A model generated the notes under the pieces. That model made no database searches. It was not told the origin of the DNA and worked only from the letters and a program-made list of their open reading frames with translations. From contig BSQZ01000039.1 of the NCBI GenBank assembly GCA_033239005.1, forward strand, positions 2,839,816 to 2,903,815: DNA of 64,000 bases, given 5' to 3'. Positions 26,233 to 37,880 of this stretch are shown one piece after another. Position 1 is the first letter of the stretch. Every line of letters begins with the position of its first letter. The position numbers and the translations under genes are program-made. Source of the DNA: Lamellibrachia satsuma (lineage: Eukaryota; Annelida; Polychaeta; Sabellida; Siboglinidae).

Positions 26233-29200
26233 TGGAAGGTGTGGCTAACAACAACCATCGAATGTGTGGCTAGCTACAACCTTCGAATGTGTGGCTAGCT
26301 GCAACCATCGAATGTGTGGCTAGCTACAACCATCGAATGTGTGGCTAGTTACAACCTTCGAATGTGTGGCTAGCTGCAACCATCCAATGTGTGGCTAGCT
26401 GCAACCATCGAATGTGTGGCTAGCTACAACCATCGAATGTGTGGCTAGCTACAACCTTCGAATGTGTGGCTAGCTGCAACCATCCAATGTGTGGCTAGCT
26501 ACAACCATCGAATGTGTGGCTAGTTACAACCTTCGAATGTGTGGCTAGCTGCAACCATCCAATGAGTGGCTAGCTACAACCATCGAATGTGTGGCTAGCT
26601 ACAACCACCGAATGTGTGGCTAGCTGCAACCATCGAATGTGTGGCTAGCTACAACCTTCGAATGTGTGGCTAGCTGCAACCATCCAATGTGTGGCTAGCT
26701 ACAACCATCCAATGTGTGGCTAGCTACAACCTTCGAATGTGTGGCTAGCTGCAACCATCCAATGTGTGGCTAGCTACAACCATCCAATGTGTGGCTAGCT
26801 ACAACCTTCGAATGTGTGGCTAGCTGCAACCATCCAATGTGTGGCTAGCTACAACCATCCAATGTGTGGCTAGCTACAACCATCGAATGTGTGGCTAACT
26901 ACAATCATCGAATGTGTGGCTAGCTAAACCATCGAATGTGTGACTAATTACAACCATCGAATGTGTAGACAACGGCAACTATCAAACGATCGTATTTGTG
27001 GCTAGCTACATCCATCGAATGTGAGGCTTACTACAACCATCGAATATGTGGCTAACTACAACCATCGAATGTGTGGCTAACTACAACCCTCGAATGAGTG
27101 GCTAGCTACAACCATCAAATGTTTGGCTAGCTACAACCATCGAATGTGTGGCTAACTACAACCGCCGTCTGTGTGGCTAACTACAACCATCGAATGTGTG
27201 GCTAGCTACAACCATCAAATGTTTGGCTAGCTACAACCATCGAATGTGTGGCTAACTACAACCGCCAACTGTGTGGCGAAATACAACCATCGAATGTGTG
27301 GCTAACTACAATAATCGAATATGTGGCTAACTACAACCATCGAATGTGTGGCTAGCTACAACCATCGAATGTGTGGCTAGCTACAACCATCGAATGTGTG
27401 GCTAACTACAATCATCGAATGTGTGGCTAGCTAAACCATCGAATGTGTGACTAATTACAACTATCGAATGTGTAGACAACGGCAACTATCAAACGATCGT
27501 ATTTGTGGCTAGCTACAACCATCGAATGTGTGGCTTACTACAACCATCGAATATGTGGCTAACTACAACCATCGAATGTGTGGCTAGCTACAAATATCGA
27601 ATTTGTGGCTAACTACAACCCTCGAATGTGTGGCTAGCTACAACCATCAAATGTTTGGCTAGCTACAACCATCGAATGTGTGGCTAACTACAACCGCCGT
27701 CTGTGTGGCTAACTACAACCCTGGAATGTGTGGCTAGCTACAACTATCAAATGTTTGGCTAGCTACAACCATCGAATGTGTGGCTAACTACAACCGCCAA
27801 CTGTGTGGCGAAATACAACCATCGAATGTGTGGCTAGCTACAACCATCGAATGTGAGGCTTACTACAACCATCGAATGTGTGGCTTACTACAACCATCGA
27901 ATATGTGGCTAACTACAACCATCGAATGTGTGGCTAGCTACAAATATCGAATTTGTGGCTAACTACAACCCTCGAATGTGTGGCTAGCTACAACCATCAA
28001 ATGTTTGGCTAGCTACAACCATCGAATGTGTGGCTAACTACAACCGCCGTCTGTGTGGCTAACTACAACCATCGAATGTGTGGCTAGCTACAACTATCAA
28101 ATGTTTGGCTAGCTACAACCATCGAATGTGTGGCTAACTACAACCGCCAACTGTGTGGCGAAATACAACCATCGAATGTGTGGCTAACTACAATAATCGA
28201 ATATGTGGCTAACTACAACCATCGAATATGTATCTAGCTACAACCAGCGAATGTGTGGCTAGCTACAACTATCGAATGTGTGGCTAACTACAACCATCGA
28301 ATTTTTGGCTGTTTACAACAGTCGAATTTGAGGCTAGCTAAAACCATCGAATGTGTGGCTAACTACAACCACCGAATGTGTGGCTAACTACAACCATCGA
28401 ATGTGTGGCTAGCTACAGCAATCGAATGTGTGGCTAACTATAATAATCGAATGTGTGGCTAAATAAAACAAAAGAATGTGTGGCTAACTACAACCATCGA
28501 ATGTGTAGACAACGAAAACTATCAAATGAGTGGTTACCTACAACGATCGAATTTGTGGCTAGCTACAACTATCGAATGTGTGGCTTACTATAACCATCGA
28601 ATGTGTGGCTTACTACAACCATCGAATGGGTGGCTTACTACAACCATCGAATGTGTGGCTAACTACAACCATCAAATGTGTGGCTAGCTACAACCATCGA
28701 ATGTTTGGCTAGCAACAACCATCGAATGTGTGGCTAACTACAACCATCGAATGTCTGGCTACCTACAAGCATCGAATGTGTAGCTAACTACAAGCATCGA
28801 ATGTGTGACTAAGTACAACCATAGAATGTGTGGCTAGCTACAACCATCGAATGTGTGGCTAACTATAATATTCGAACGTTTGGCTAGCTACAACCATCGA
28901 ACGTGTGGCTAACTACAACCGCCGAGTGTGTGGCTAACTACATCCATCGAATGTGTGGCTAACTACACCCTTCGAATGTGTACACGTCAACTATCAAAGG
29001 TGTGGTTAACTACAACCATCGAATGTGTGGCTAACTACAATTATACATCTAAGGTGTGGCTAACCTCAACAATCGAAGGTTTGGCTAACTATAACCATCG
29101 AATGTGTGGTTTACTACAACCATCGAATGTGTGGCTTACTACAACCATCAAATATGTGGCTAAGTATAACCATCGAATGTGTGACTAGTTACAACCGTCG

Positions 29201-31986
29201 AATGCGTGGCTAGCTACAACCAGCGAATGTGTGGTTAGGTATAACCATCGAATGTGTGGCTTACTACAACCATCGAATGTGTAGACAACGACAATTATCA
29301 AAGATGTGGTGAACTATAACGGTCGAATGTGTAGCTAGCTACAGCCATCGAATGTGTGGCTAGGTACAACCATCGAATGAGTGACAAATTATAACCTTCG
29401 AATGTGTGGCTAACTACAACCATCGCATGTGTGGCTAGCTACAACCATCGAATGGTTGGCTAGCTTCAACCATGAAATGTGTGGCTAACCTCATCTACCG
29501 AAGTTTTGGCTAACTTCATTCATCGAATGTGTAGCTAACTACGACGATCGAAGTTGTGGCTAAGTACAATTATCGAATATGTGGCTAGCTATAACCATCG
29601 AATGTGTGGCTAACTACAACCATGGAATGTGTGGCTAACTACAACCATCGAATGTGTGACTTACTAAAACCATCGGACGTGTGGCTTACTACAACCATCG
29701 AATGTGTCGCTAACTACAACCATCGAATGTGTGGCTAACTAAAACCATCGTATGCGTCTAACTACAACCATCTAATATGTGGCAAGCTACAACCATCGAA
29801 TGTGTGGCTAACCACAATTATCGAGTATGTCGATAACTACAACCATCGAATGTGTGGCTAGCTACAACCATCGAATGTGTGTCTAACTACAATCATCAAA
29901 TGTGGGCTAGCTACAACCATCGAATGTGTGGCTAACTACAAACATCGAATGTGTGGCTAAGTAAAACCATCGAATGTGTGGCTAACTAAAACCACCGAAT
30001 GAGTGGCTAACTAAAACCATCGAATGTGTTGCTAACTAAAACCTTCGAATGAGAGGCTAGCTACAACCATCGAATGTGTGGCTAACTACAATCATCGAAT
30101 GTGTGGCTAGCTACAACCATCGAATGTGTGGCTAACTACAAACATCGAATGTGTGGCTAACTAAAACCACCGAATGCGTGGTTAACTACAACCATCGAAT
30201 GTGTTGCTAACTAAAACCTTCGAATGTGAGGCTAGCTACAACCATCGAATGTGTGGCTAACTAAACCCATCGAATGTGTTGCTAACTACAACCACCGAAT
30301 GTGTGGCTAACTACAACCATCGAATGTGTGGCTAACTACAACCATCGAATATGTAGACAACGACAACTATCAAATGTGTGGTTAACTACAACCATCGAAT
30401 GTGTGGCTAACTACAACCATCGAATGTGTGGCTAACTACAACCATCGAATTTGTGCCTAGCTACAACCATCGAATGTGTTGCTAGCTACAACCATCAAAT
30501 GTTTGGCTAGCTACAACCATCGAATATTTGGCTATCTTCAAACGCCGTCTGTGTGGCTTATTACAACCATCGAACATGCGGCTTACTACAACCATCGAAA
30601 TTGTGGCTAACTACAACCATCGAATGTGTGGCTAACTACAACCATCGAATGTATGTCTAGCTACAACCATCGAATGTGTGGTTAACTAATACCATCGAAT
30701 GGGTGGCTAACTACAACCATCGAATGTGTGGCTAACTACATCCATCGAATGTGTAGACAACGACAACTATCAAAGGTGTGGTTAACTAAAACGATCGAAT
30801 GTGTGGCTAGCTACAACCATCGAATGTGTAGCTAACTAAAACCATCGAATGTGTGGCTACCTACAAACATCGAATGTGTGGCTAATTACAATCATTGAAT
30901 GTGTGGCTAGCTAAACCGTCGAATGTGTGGCTAATTACAACCATCGAATGTGTGGCTAACTACAACCTCCGAATGTGTGGCTAACTACAACCATCGAATA
31001 TTTGGTTAATTACAACCATCGAATTTGTGGCTAACTACAACCATCGAATGTTTGGCTAGCTACAACCATCAAATGTTTGGCTCGCTACAACCAACGAATG
31101 TGTGGATAACTACAACAGCCGTCTGTGTGGCTAACTGCAACCATCGAATGTGTGGCTAGCTACAACCATCGAATGGCTAACTACAATAATCGAATATGTA
31201 GCTAACAACAACCACCGAATGAGTGGCTAAATACAACCATCGAATATGTAACTACAACCAGCGAATGTGTAGACAACGATAACTATCAAAGGTGTGGTTA
31301 ACTAAAACGATCAAATGTGTGGCTAGCTACAACCATTGAATGTGTGACTAACTACAACCATCGAATGTATGGCTAACTACAACCATCGAATGTGTGGCTA
31401 ACTACAGCAATAGAATGTGTGGCTAGCTATAACTATCCATCTAAGGTGTGCCTAATCTCAACCACAGAAGGTTTGGCTAAATACATTAATCGAATGTGTA
31501 GCTAACTACTTCGATCGAATGTGTGGCTAACTACAACCATCGAATGTGTGGCTAGCTACAACCTTCGAATGTTTGGCTAGCTACAACCACCGAATGTGTG
31601 GCTTACTACAACCATCGAATGTGTCGCTAACTACAACAGTCGTATGTGTGGCTAACTACAACCATCGAATGTGTGGCTAACTACAACCATGGCATGTGTG
31701 GGTAACTACAACCATCGAATGTGTATCTATCAAAGGTGTGGTTAACTACAACGATCGAACGTGTGGCTATCTGCACCCATCGAATGTGTGGCTAAATAAT
31801 ACCATCGAATGTGTGCCTAACTACAACCATCGAATGTGTGGCTAACTACAAGTATCGAATGTGTAGACAACGACAACTATCAAAGGTGTGGTTAACTACA
31901 ACGATCGACTTTGTGGCTAGCTACAACCATCGAATGTGTGGCTAGCTACAACTATCCATCGAAGGTGTGGCTAACCTCAACCACCG
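26233..31986. repeat. 25-bp minisatellite array, about 230 units
   Basis: About 5.75 kb of a 25-bp repeat that begins GTGTGGCTAGC and ends CAACCATCGAAT. Main variants are GGCTAGCTAC, GGCTAACTAC and GGCTTACTAC. Higher-order structure: ACCGCCGTCTG recurs at 27161, 27693 and 28043, and ACCGCCAACTG at 27261, 27793 and 28143, so 532-bp and 350-bp blocks were duplicated. A variant GTGTAGACAACG with CAACTATCAAA recurs irregularly along the array. The left end (to about 26900) is GC-variant-rich and most homogeneous. Open frames across it reflect the 75-bp (25-codon) superperiod and contain frequent stops elsewhere; I do not consider it coding. Confidence 0.95.
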
Positions 31987-32445
31987 ATCTTATTACTTTT
32001 ATTATTGCTATCATTTGTATTCTTATTTGTTTATATAATATATTCAAATGCTTCACTAAACCAGTTGTGGCTCCCATGATAGCGACATACTCAATGTCTT
32101 AATGGGAGTCTCCGTGACCATTTATTTTTGTTTACTTCTGTTTATATGTTGATTGTGTTACATTTACTTGGTCGAAATAAATGAGTTTGTGTCTGAGTAG
32201 AAAATATCACTAATGTCAAATCTTATCTGGTATTGTTTACTAATTGGTCATACATGTAAGCTTTATCAGTAATATACCAGGCTGTGCACAATTTATGGCA
32301 GACTTTGTTATTGTGTGCACTGCGGCTTGGATATGAATAAAATTGGATTGCTCATTACAAACCTACCATGTAGTTGGTGTATTTATACAAACGGAGAAAC
32401 GTTTGCATGAACGTGTCCCCATTTCATTATAAACACAAATACCCC
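31987..32445. repeat. Array-unit spacer remnant
   Basis: Directly after the minisatellite comes ATCTTATTACTTTTATTATTG, the sequence that follows the (TA)n tract in the fucosyltransferase units (compare 3340-3800 and 23130-23570). It includes the CCCATGATAGCGACATACTC block. It links the minisatellite to the array. Confidence 0.8.
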
Positions 32446-32449
32446 GGGA

Positions 32450-32612
32450 CTTCTGTTTCGATATGAATTGTAAACTCGCATTTTACGTGACAACATGTCT
32501 ACATTTCGAATTGATCTAAATGTTGTATCGGGGGATGTATTCCCCCAATTTTAGTGTGGGAGTTGATTCCCCCACTTTTGTGTATATCATTGTAAATACT
32601 CTTAATTATATG
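32450..32612. repeat. Repeat shared with unit 2 (9145-9310)
   Basis: Matches the unit-2-specific segment: CGAATTGATCT, GGGGGATGTATTCCCCC and TTGATTCCCCCACTTTTGTG. Two GGGGG/CCCCC inverted pairs give it hairpin potential. Confidence 0.7.
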
Positions 32613-32626
32613 TATATAGTCAGTGA

Positions 32627-34905
32627 GAAATTCTGGTCTAATGTATGCGTCCTCAAACATGGCCACATCACTGTTCATAAATAAGCCAATCACTATAATG
32701 TTTAATCTGGGCACAACATAAGTGTCGTAGTCCTCAAATATGGCCACATCACTGTTCACAAATAATTTTACAGGCAGCAAAAATGTCAAAAGGGGAATCG
32801 TCTCAAAATCACTGGAACCGTATTTGTATGCCATGAATTCCGAAGTAAAACAGTGATATGTCCCCTGCCGCGAGCCATGCTCGATGGAAAAACTTCATCC
32901 GTTTGATCAGGAAAACGAGTAGCCTCGATTACCCAGGCTCCAGGCTGTGGTGTCACTGTTTGTCGAACACATCACCGCCTGGATGCAATGTGTAGTGTGT
33001 CGCATACATAATTAGGTAATTACGATGTCATCCGGGTATTTGGTTATTCATAAAATAAGAGTTAACTGTTATCAGTTTATACGATGCAATTCGAATTAAC
33101 TTTAAACTTTGCTTATATTGACACAACTGTCAGACTGAAAACCTAGATCAGGCAAGAAAGTGTGTAGTATAGAATGTCGGTAACGATGCTGATAGGCTGA
33201 TGGCGCTTCACGCGAACGCCAACACAAAATGGAGTGGTGACAGTGCGTAACATCGAGACCACGCCTCTGAGGCCAGACTCTTCTCAGCTAATTCACGAAG
33301 GCGAGCGAGAATCGAATAAGCAAGACTAGAAATCTAGGACAATGTCCATTCAAAAAGGCTGGCTGCCTTCCTACGCTTGTTGAACTATAATGGCATCTCA
33401 TTGTGGGGGTGTAACTGAGACTGAATTTAAAACTAGTCTAACGGACGGCGCTAACAAGATACTACTACGTTAATTTAATATAAGTTGAAAAGTTGAAAGA
33501 AAGTGCTTAAAAGACAAGTAAACGTAAGTTAAATAAATAACAAAATTAAGGTGATGCATTATATAAGTGCATAGGAAAAGCAGATAATTTAAATAAAAGC
33601 AAGTTAAAGAAATATTATGATAAATATGTAAACCTGCCTAGTCATTGACATGTTACTGAGCGTGTGTGTATGTGTGTACATATGACTAAGCATACAAAAT
33701 GCGTGATATTTTGCATCATGCGGCCCTGTCATTTGCAATGTACGGAGTACTTGTATACATCTATATTAACCGTTCTAGGCTAGATATGATAACGCATAAT
33801 GAGCTGATGAACTTAGAAATAAATAGTCATCTTCAAAACCTTTGATTTGATGCCAAATAAGGACATGTTTATGCTAAAATATATTATGATAACGCTTTAC
33901 TGACAAAATAAAGCACACTTATTAATTACAACATGATTGATTACTTACTTAAGCTACGTATTACATAGGTCCACCATATTATTTCATGCTCTACAGACAT
34001 GTAGCTAAATAAAAGCACTTCTAGGTTTAGTTCGTCCTTATGGTATAAATTTGTCAAATTTCAGGTCCTGGCCCATGGCTTAAAGCACATATTTCCTTTC
34101 TACTTGAAGGGATATGTGATACACCATTGTTTCCAGTATTCAGTGTAGATTAATGTGGTGTGCTTGCAAGCTTGAAACTTGAGGAAAGGTTTTTTTTGTA
34201 ATGCGTTACCCTGTTTCATAGCCTGTGTGTGTGGAAAATAATCTGCACTGGTGGGACGGTACTGGGTTTTGTGCACGAGTTGCTTCAGAATATTTTATTA
34301 GGTGAACCAAATTCAACACCCTCAAGCAACGAGTGCATAAACCCATTATCGTTTGATAAGCCATTTATTATATGTATACATGCTTTTTATTAGATTCGTC
34401 ACCGGAAATATTTAATAATAACAAATTATTATAACAAATACGAACTTTCCTATGTTCTTAGCATTTCTAACAGACATGCCACTATGTTTTGTTCGTTTGG
34501 CTCGTAGAAGGTGTGGATAACAACAACCATCGAATGTGTGGCTAGCTACAACCACCGAATTTGTCTTGCTACAACCATCGAATGTTTGGCTAACTACAAC
34601 CATCGAATGTTTGGCTAACTACAACCAATGAGTGGCTAGCTAAAAATATCCATCTAAGGTGTGGCTAACCTCAATCACTGAAGGACACTAATCCAGCTGT
34701 TAGGGTAATATCGCTATTCAGCAATACATTCAGTAGACCTGTTCACGTCGGAAAACAATGAAGAATCGCGACTCGGGTGACCCTTTGAAGTAAGATTATT
34801 GATAATCCCAATAATTCAATAAAAGCGAGTGGCTTCCACTCCTCCAGTAATCTATTATTAGCACCTCGATCCGGTGTTCAACATTTTTAAACAAGATTTA
34901 ACAAG
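32627..34905. repeat. Segmental duplication, copy B
   Basis: Copy of 24232-26260 with two units of the 81-bp CTCAAATATGG repeat, no (TG)n expansion and only about seven minisatellite units (34509-34680) where copy A has about 230. The last part (34683-34905) matches 63706-63925. No intact gene. Confidence 0.8.
34509..34680. repeat. 25-bp minisatellite, short array in copy B
   Basis: About seven degenerate units of the same repeat as 26233-31986, at the homologous position. It probably represents the state before expansion, or a contraction. Confidence 0.85.
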
Positions 34906-35863
34906 ATTGCCCTCCATATATATATTATCAAAAGAGAACGATTTACTTACGCTATTCTTAATATGGTACATTCGACCCTAGTTCGAATACAAGTACAGCA
35001 CTTTTCTTACTGGGATACTTTATATCACATGTGTCACCATACTTCTCACATATTTAGCATGTGATCATAACACTAGATCGTTAGAATACATGAGACTCAT
35101 GTTAGTTTCTCCCAGAATATAACATATTTTATAAAACAAATGCGCATTAAGATACATTTGTAACCATTTAACCACGTTATTTTTACTATTGTGACACCCA
35201 TTCCTGCACTGCCTAACCGGCGAGTGGATGGACGTAACGCCCGTGATCAGCATTGACCCATACAGAGTTTACCATTTTGAATATATACTATTTTGATCCT
35301 TTCCAAAGCTAATGACTAGGATCAATTCTGTCGATGATTTGAACAAATATAAGCATTTTTTATTAAACAGACTGCACACATTACTCAAACTAGACACATA
35401 CTACACGTCTGGACATAAGTAAACCGAATTCGGATTTGAGGAAGCAGCTTTAACCAGATTAAGTTAGGGTGTTTGCTGTTATGACACCCATTCGCACAAC
35501 CCCTGGTCATTTTGAACAATTTTGTACCTCTCTCAAGTCAATTTTCAATTCAACATGAGATCGAGTGCAGTGGAGAAAAATTGTACGAAAAACATCTGAG
35601 GCGGAAGTGGTGTCTCAACGATAGTGTATGCCAAGTGATGTATCACTGTGATACAAGCCTCATGAATTTGATACACCTATTATTCGTGTGTTCCGTTGTA
35701 TCAAGAATAAGCATAAGCGAGTGAAGCGGCAACCAACTTAGTTGATGAGTAGTGTTTAACGTATGAGTTAGTCGGATTAACGACTCAATAAATACTCTCG
35801 AACAACAAACGTGTTTGAAACATCAAGACGAGCACATAGGAGTTCCTGAGTATAAACGAGGAC
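34906..35863. other. 5' flank of the first NXPE-like gene
   Basis: About 950 bases without a recognised gene. A 5' UTR is expected near the right end. I cannot identify a convincing TATA box or splice acceptor. A small open frame at 35512-35724 has no family resemblance. Confidence 0.4.
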
Positions 35864-37327
35864 ATGAATAACAACGTTCAAAGGGCAAAAAGAGGTCGCG
35901 TAAACTACAGGATCATACTTTTGGCGACAGCATGTTTCCTTACATTTCTGGCCACGTATGCTATCTACGGACTTTCAATATCAAGTAACGTATTAGGTAG
36001 TTTCCGATCCGGGAGGCTTCACCGTTTGCGCCCGATACATCGAGGAAGAAACACGTACGATATCGCTTATGATTGGAGCGTAGGTGGCAATGAAATCCGA
36101 CAATACCGACATTTTATGGAGGTGAATCCAGGTTTCAAATTCCATATTGTAAAAGAACCCAGTACCTTGCAGTTTGACCCGGACTATCAATACAACGTCA
36201 CACGAGTTACCATTAATGGTATTGCGGATGGCGGTGTCAGTGTCCGCGTCAATGAACATTACAGGATGAATAGCACTTTAGGCGGCAGCTGTTTTTACGT
36301 ATTCAGTGAGACAATTGAATCAACAGTTCGGCAGATGTGTTCATTTTGGGACTTCTTCAATGGTACTTACATCGTGTGGTGTCCGACAATGGGCATCCAG
36401 CCATGCATGAACATTTCAATTCGACTACAACACACTAACTTCACGGCATATAGTTCATGCAGTCATCCTATGCACCACCTGATATGGCAGGATACGGTGT
36501 GCGAGCGTAACACAAAATTTACAGATAATTTATTGGCGTCGACACAGCTAACATCTCGAGATGTTGGTTTGCCCAAGAGTCCTTTTTTATGGAAACGAAC
36601 AGCGGACAAACCTTTTGCATTAATGACGCGGCCAGACCAGAAGTTCCAACCGATGAACGAGTCAGCATTATGCGCATGTGTGAAAAGTTTCCGGAAGTTA
36701 ATAATGGTTGGGTCGTCGCATATGCGCTTTAAAGCCGACTATTTGATATGGAAATGTTACAAGTTGCCTGCAGGTTTGCAAAGCAATCATCATTCGCTGT
36801 CCGTAGGAAACATTGAGTATACATGGAGGTCGCACGGCAGCCATTTTAAAACACTACTAAACGATGAACTAGGCCGAGACAAACTAAATCGAAACGACGT
36901 GGTAATAGTTCAAACAGGCGCTCACGATATGGCTTACGTTGGGTTGCCATTGACTTTAGATAACATGATCGACTCGTACAGCAATGTCGTCGCACAGCTC
37001 AAACGTCAAAGTGAGGAGATCGGGTTTAAACTGTTCGTTGTGACGTCACCTCCGGTTGCCGACGACCAGCCGCAGTACCGCCGCGGCAGTCGCAACTGTT
37101 GCGCGCTGTCGGCGTTCGTCCATCAACTTCAGGAGAAACTTCTTCCAGTGGGCGTTGACATATTTGACGAGTACAGTATCATCTTGCCTCATGAGAGAAA
37201 GGCTGCCTGTACCGGACACTACCTCTGTTTCAACTTGCGTCGAAAACAACAACCCACACTGAAAGGTGACGTGGGGGAACTGGCTCTCCTTCTGCTCATG
37301 GACCAAGTCTGTCGTGAGACAAGGTAG
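35864..37327 (+). CDS. NXPE-like type II membrane protein with SGNH-like domain (paralog 1)
   Basis: Intact single-exon ORF of 487 residues from the first ATG (GGACATGAATAAC). Membrane anchor at about 16-37 (IILLATACFLTFLATYAIYG). A luminal Ig/filamin-like domain (about 75-195) holds GGSCFYVFS, FFNGTYIVWCP and ISIRLQHTNFTAY, as in NXPE/neurexophilin-like proteins. The C-terminal domain (about 275-480) has SGNH-hydrolase-like blocks: GSSHMR (283-288), QTGAHDM (350-356) and C-T-G-H-Y-L-C (449-455) after DIFDEYS. Sequons include N111, N136, N166, N183, N192 and N265. Inference: a Golgi glycan-modifying enzyme, possibly an acyltransferase or esterase; some NXPE proteins have been linked to sialic acid O-acetylation. 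The H in GAHD replaces the usual Asn, and a complete SGNH triad is not proven. Paralog of 49373-50854. Confidence 0.78.
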   Translation: MNNNVQRAKRGRVNYRIILLATACFLTFLATYAIYGLSISSNVLGSFRSGRLHRLRPIHRGRNTYDIAYDWSVGGNEIRQYRHFMEVNPGFKFHIVKEPSTLQFDPDYQYNVTRVTINGIADGGVSVRVNEHYRMNSTLGGSCFYVFSETIESTVRQMCSFWDFFNGTYIVWCPTMGIQPCMNISIRLQHTNFTAYSSCSHPMHHLIWQDTVCERNTKFTDNLLASTQLTSRDVGLPKSPFLWKRTADKPFALMTRPDQKFQPMNESALCACVKSFRKLIMVGSSHMRFKADYLIWKCYKLPAGLQSNHHSLSVGNIEYTWRSHGSHFKTLLNDELGRDKLNRNDVVIVQTGAHDMAYVGLPLTLDNMIDSYSNVVAQLKRQSEEIGFKLFVVTSPPVADDQPQYRRGSRNCCALSAFVHQLQEKLLPVGVDIFDEYSIILPHERKAACTGHYLCFNLRRKQQPTLKGDVGELALLLLMDQVCRETR

Positions 37328-37712
37328 AACAACCACAGTTCGCCTTCTCTGAGACATTCGCTTGATTTACGTGCTTAACTAGAAGACGGTATTGTATCAA
37401 ATTAATCTGATTTTGCCTCTCTGTAGCCTTCAGTTATGATATTATAAGTATTTGTTAACTGCCATTAGAAAAATCTATACAATTGTGATATATGTTTGGT
37501 AGAATTTTTATAGAAAATTATATAGGAACTTTGCGGATATAGCTAGAACATTTTTTCTATACAATATTCTGCTATGCTCTGTGGAGTTCTATATAGTTCT
37601 ATACAAATCTGTAGTAAATGGAAGAACACGTAATGCTTTTTCTATAGAATATGTTGTATTCCACAGATTTCTGTAAAAAAAATCCACCATACTCCGTAGA
37701 ATTATATTCAGT
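37328..37712. other. AT-rich 3' flank with palindromic motifs
   Basis: 3' flank of the NXPE-like gene. AT-rich with recurrent TTCTATAGAA-like palindromes and a CTGTGGAG / TTCCACAG pair; it could be a decayed MITE. No coding signal. Confidence 0.35.
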
Positions 37713-37880
37713 GTGAACATGTGTAAACATAACATTTATAGATATCTGATAAGGGCGCGCGATACATAAATGAAAAATAGTTGGAATCCCGATAAGCCAA
37801 TGGCTCCGTTTCCACTTGCCACCAGGAAGAAGTAGTTTTGGGTGGCAATCTTCTTAAATCTTCTTAAGTCTTTCATTCTT
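37713..37880 (+). mobile_element. LINE 3' tail fragment
   Basis: Homologous to the 3' end of the LINE at 47590-49000: GTGTGAACATG, then TCCCGATAAGCCAATGGCT, CCACTTGCCA and GGTGGCAATCTTCTTAAATC. No coding sequence is attached, so this is a 5'-truncated insertion. Confidence 0.75.

Noticed and set aside
27780..29188. ORFs with 25-residue repeats in the minisatellite
   Set aside because: The 25-bp unit read in three frames gives a 25-codon superperiod by chance. Stops interrupt it throughout the array and no start or flanking exon is seen.
26233..31986. CRISPR-like array
   Set aside because: Units are contiguous with no unique spacers, and the context is animal nuclear DNA.
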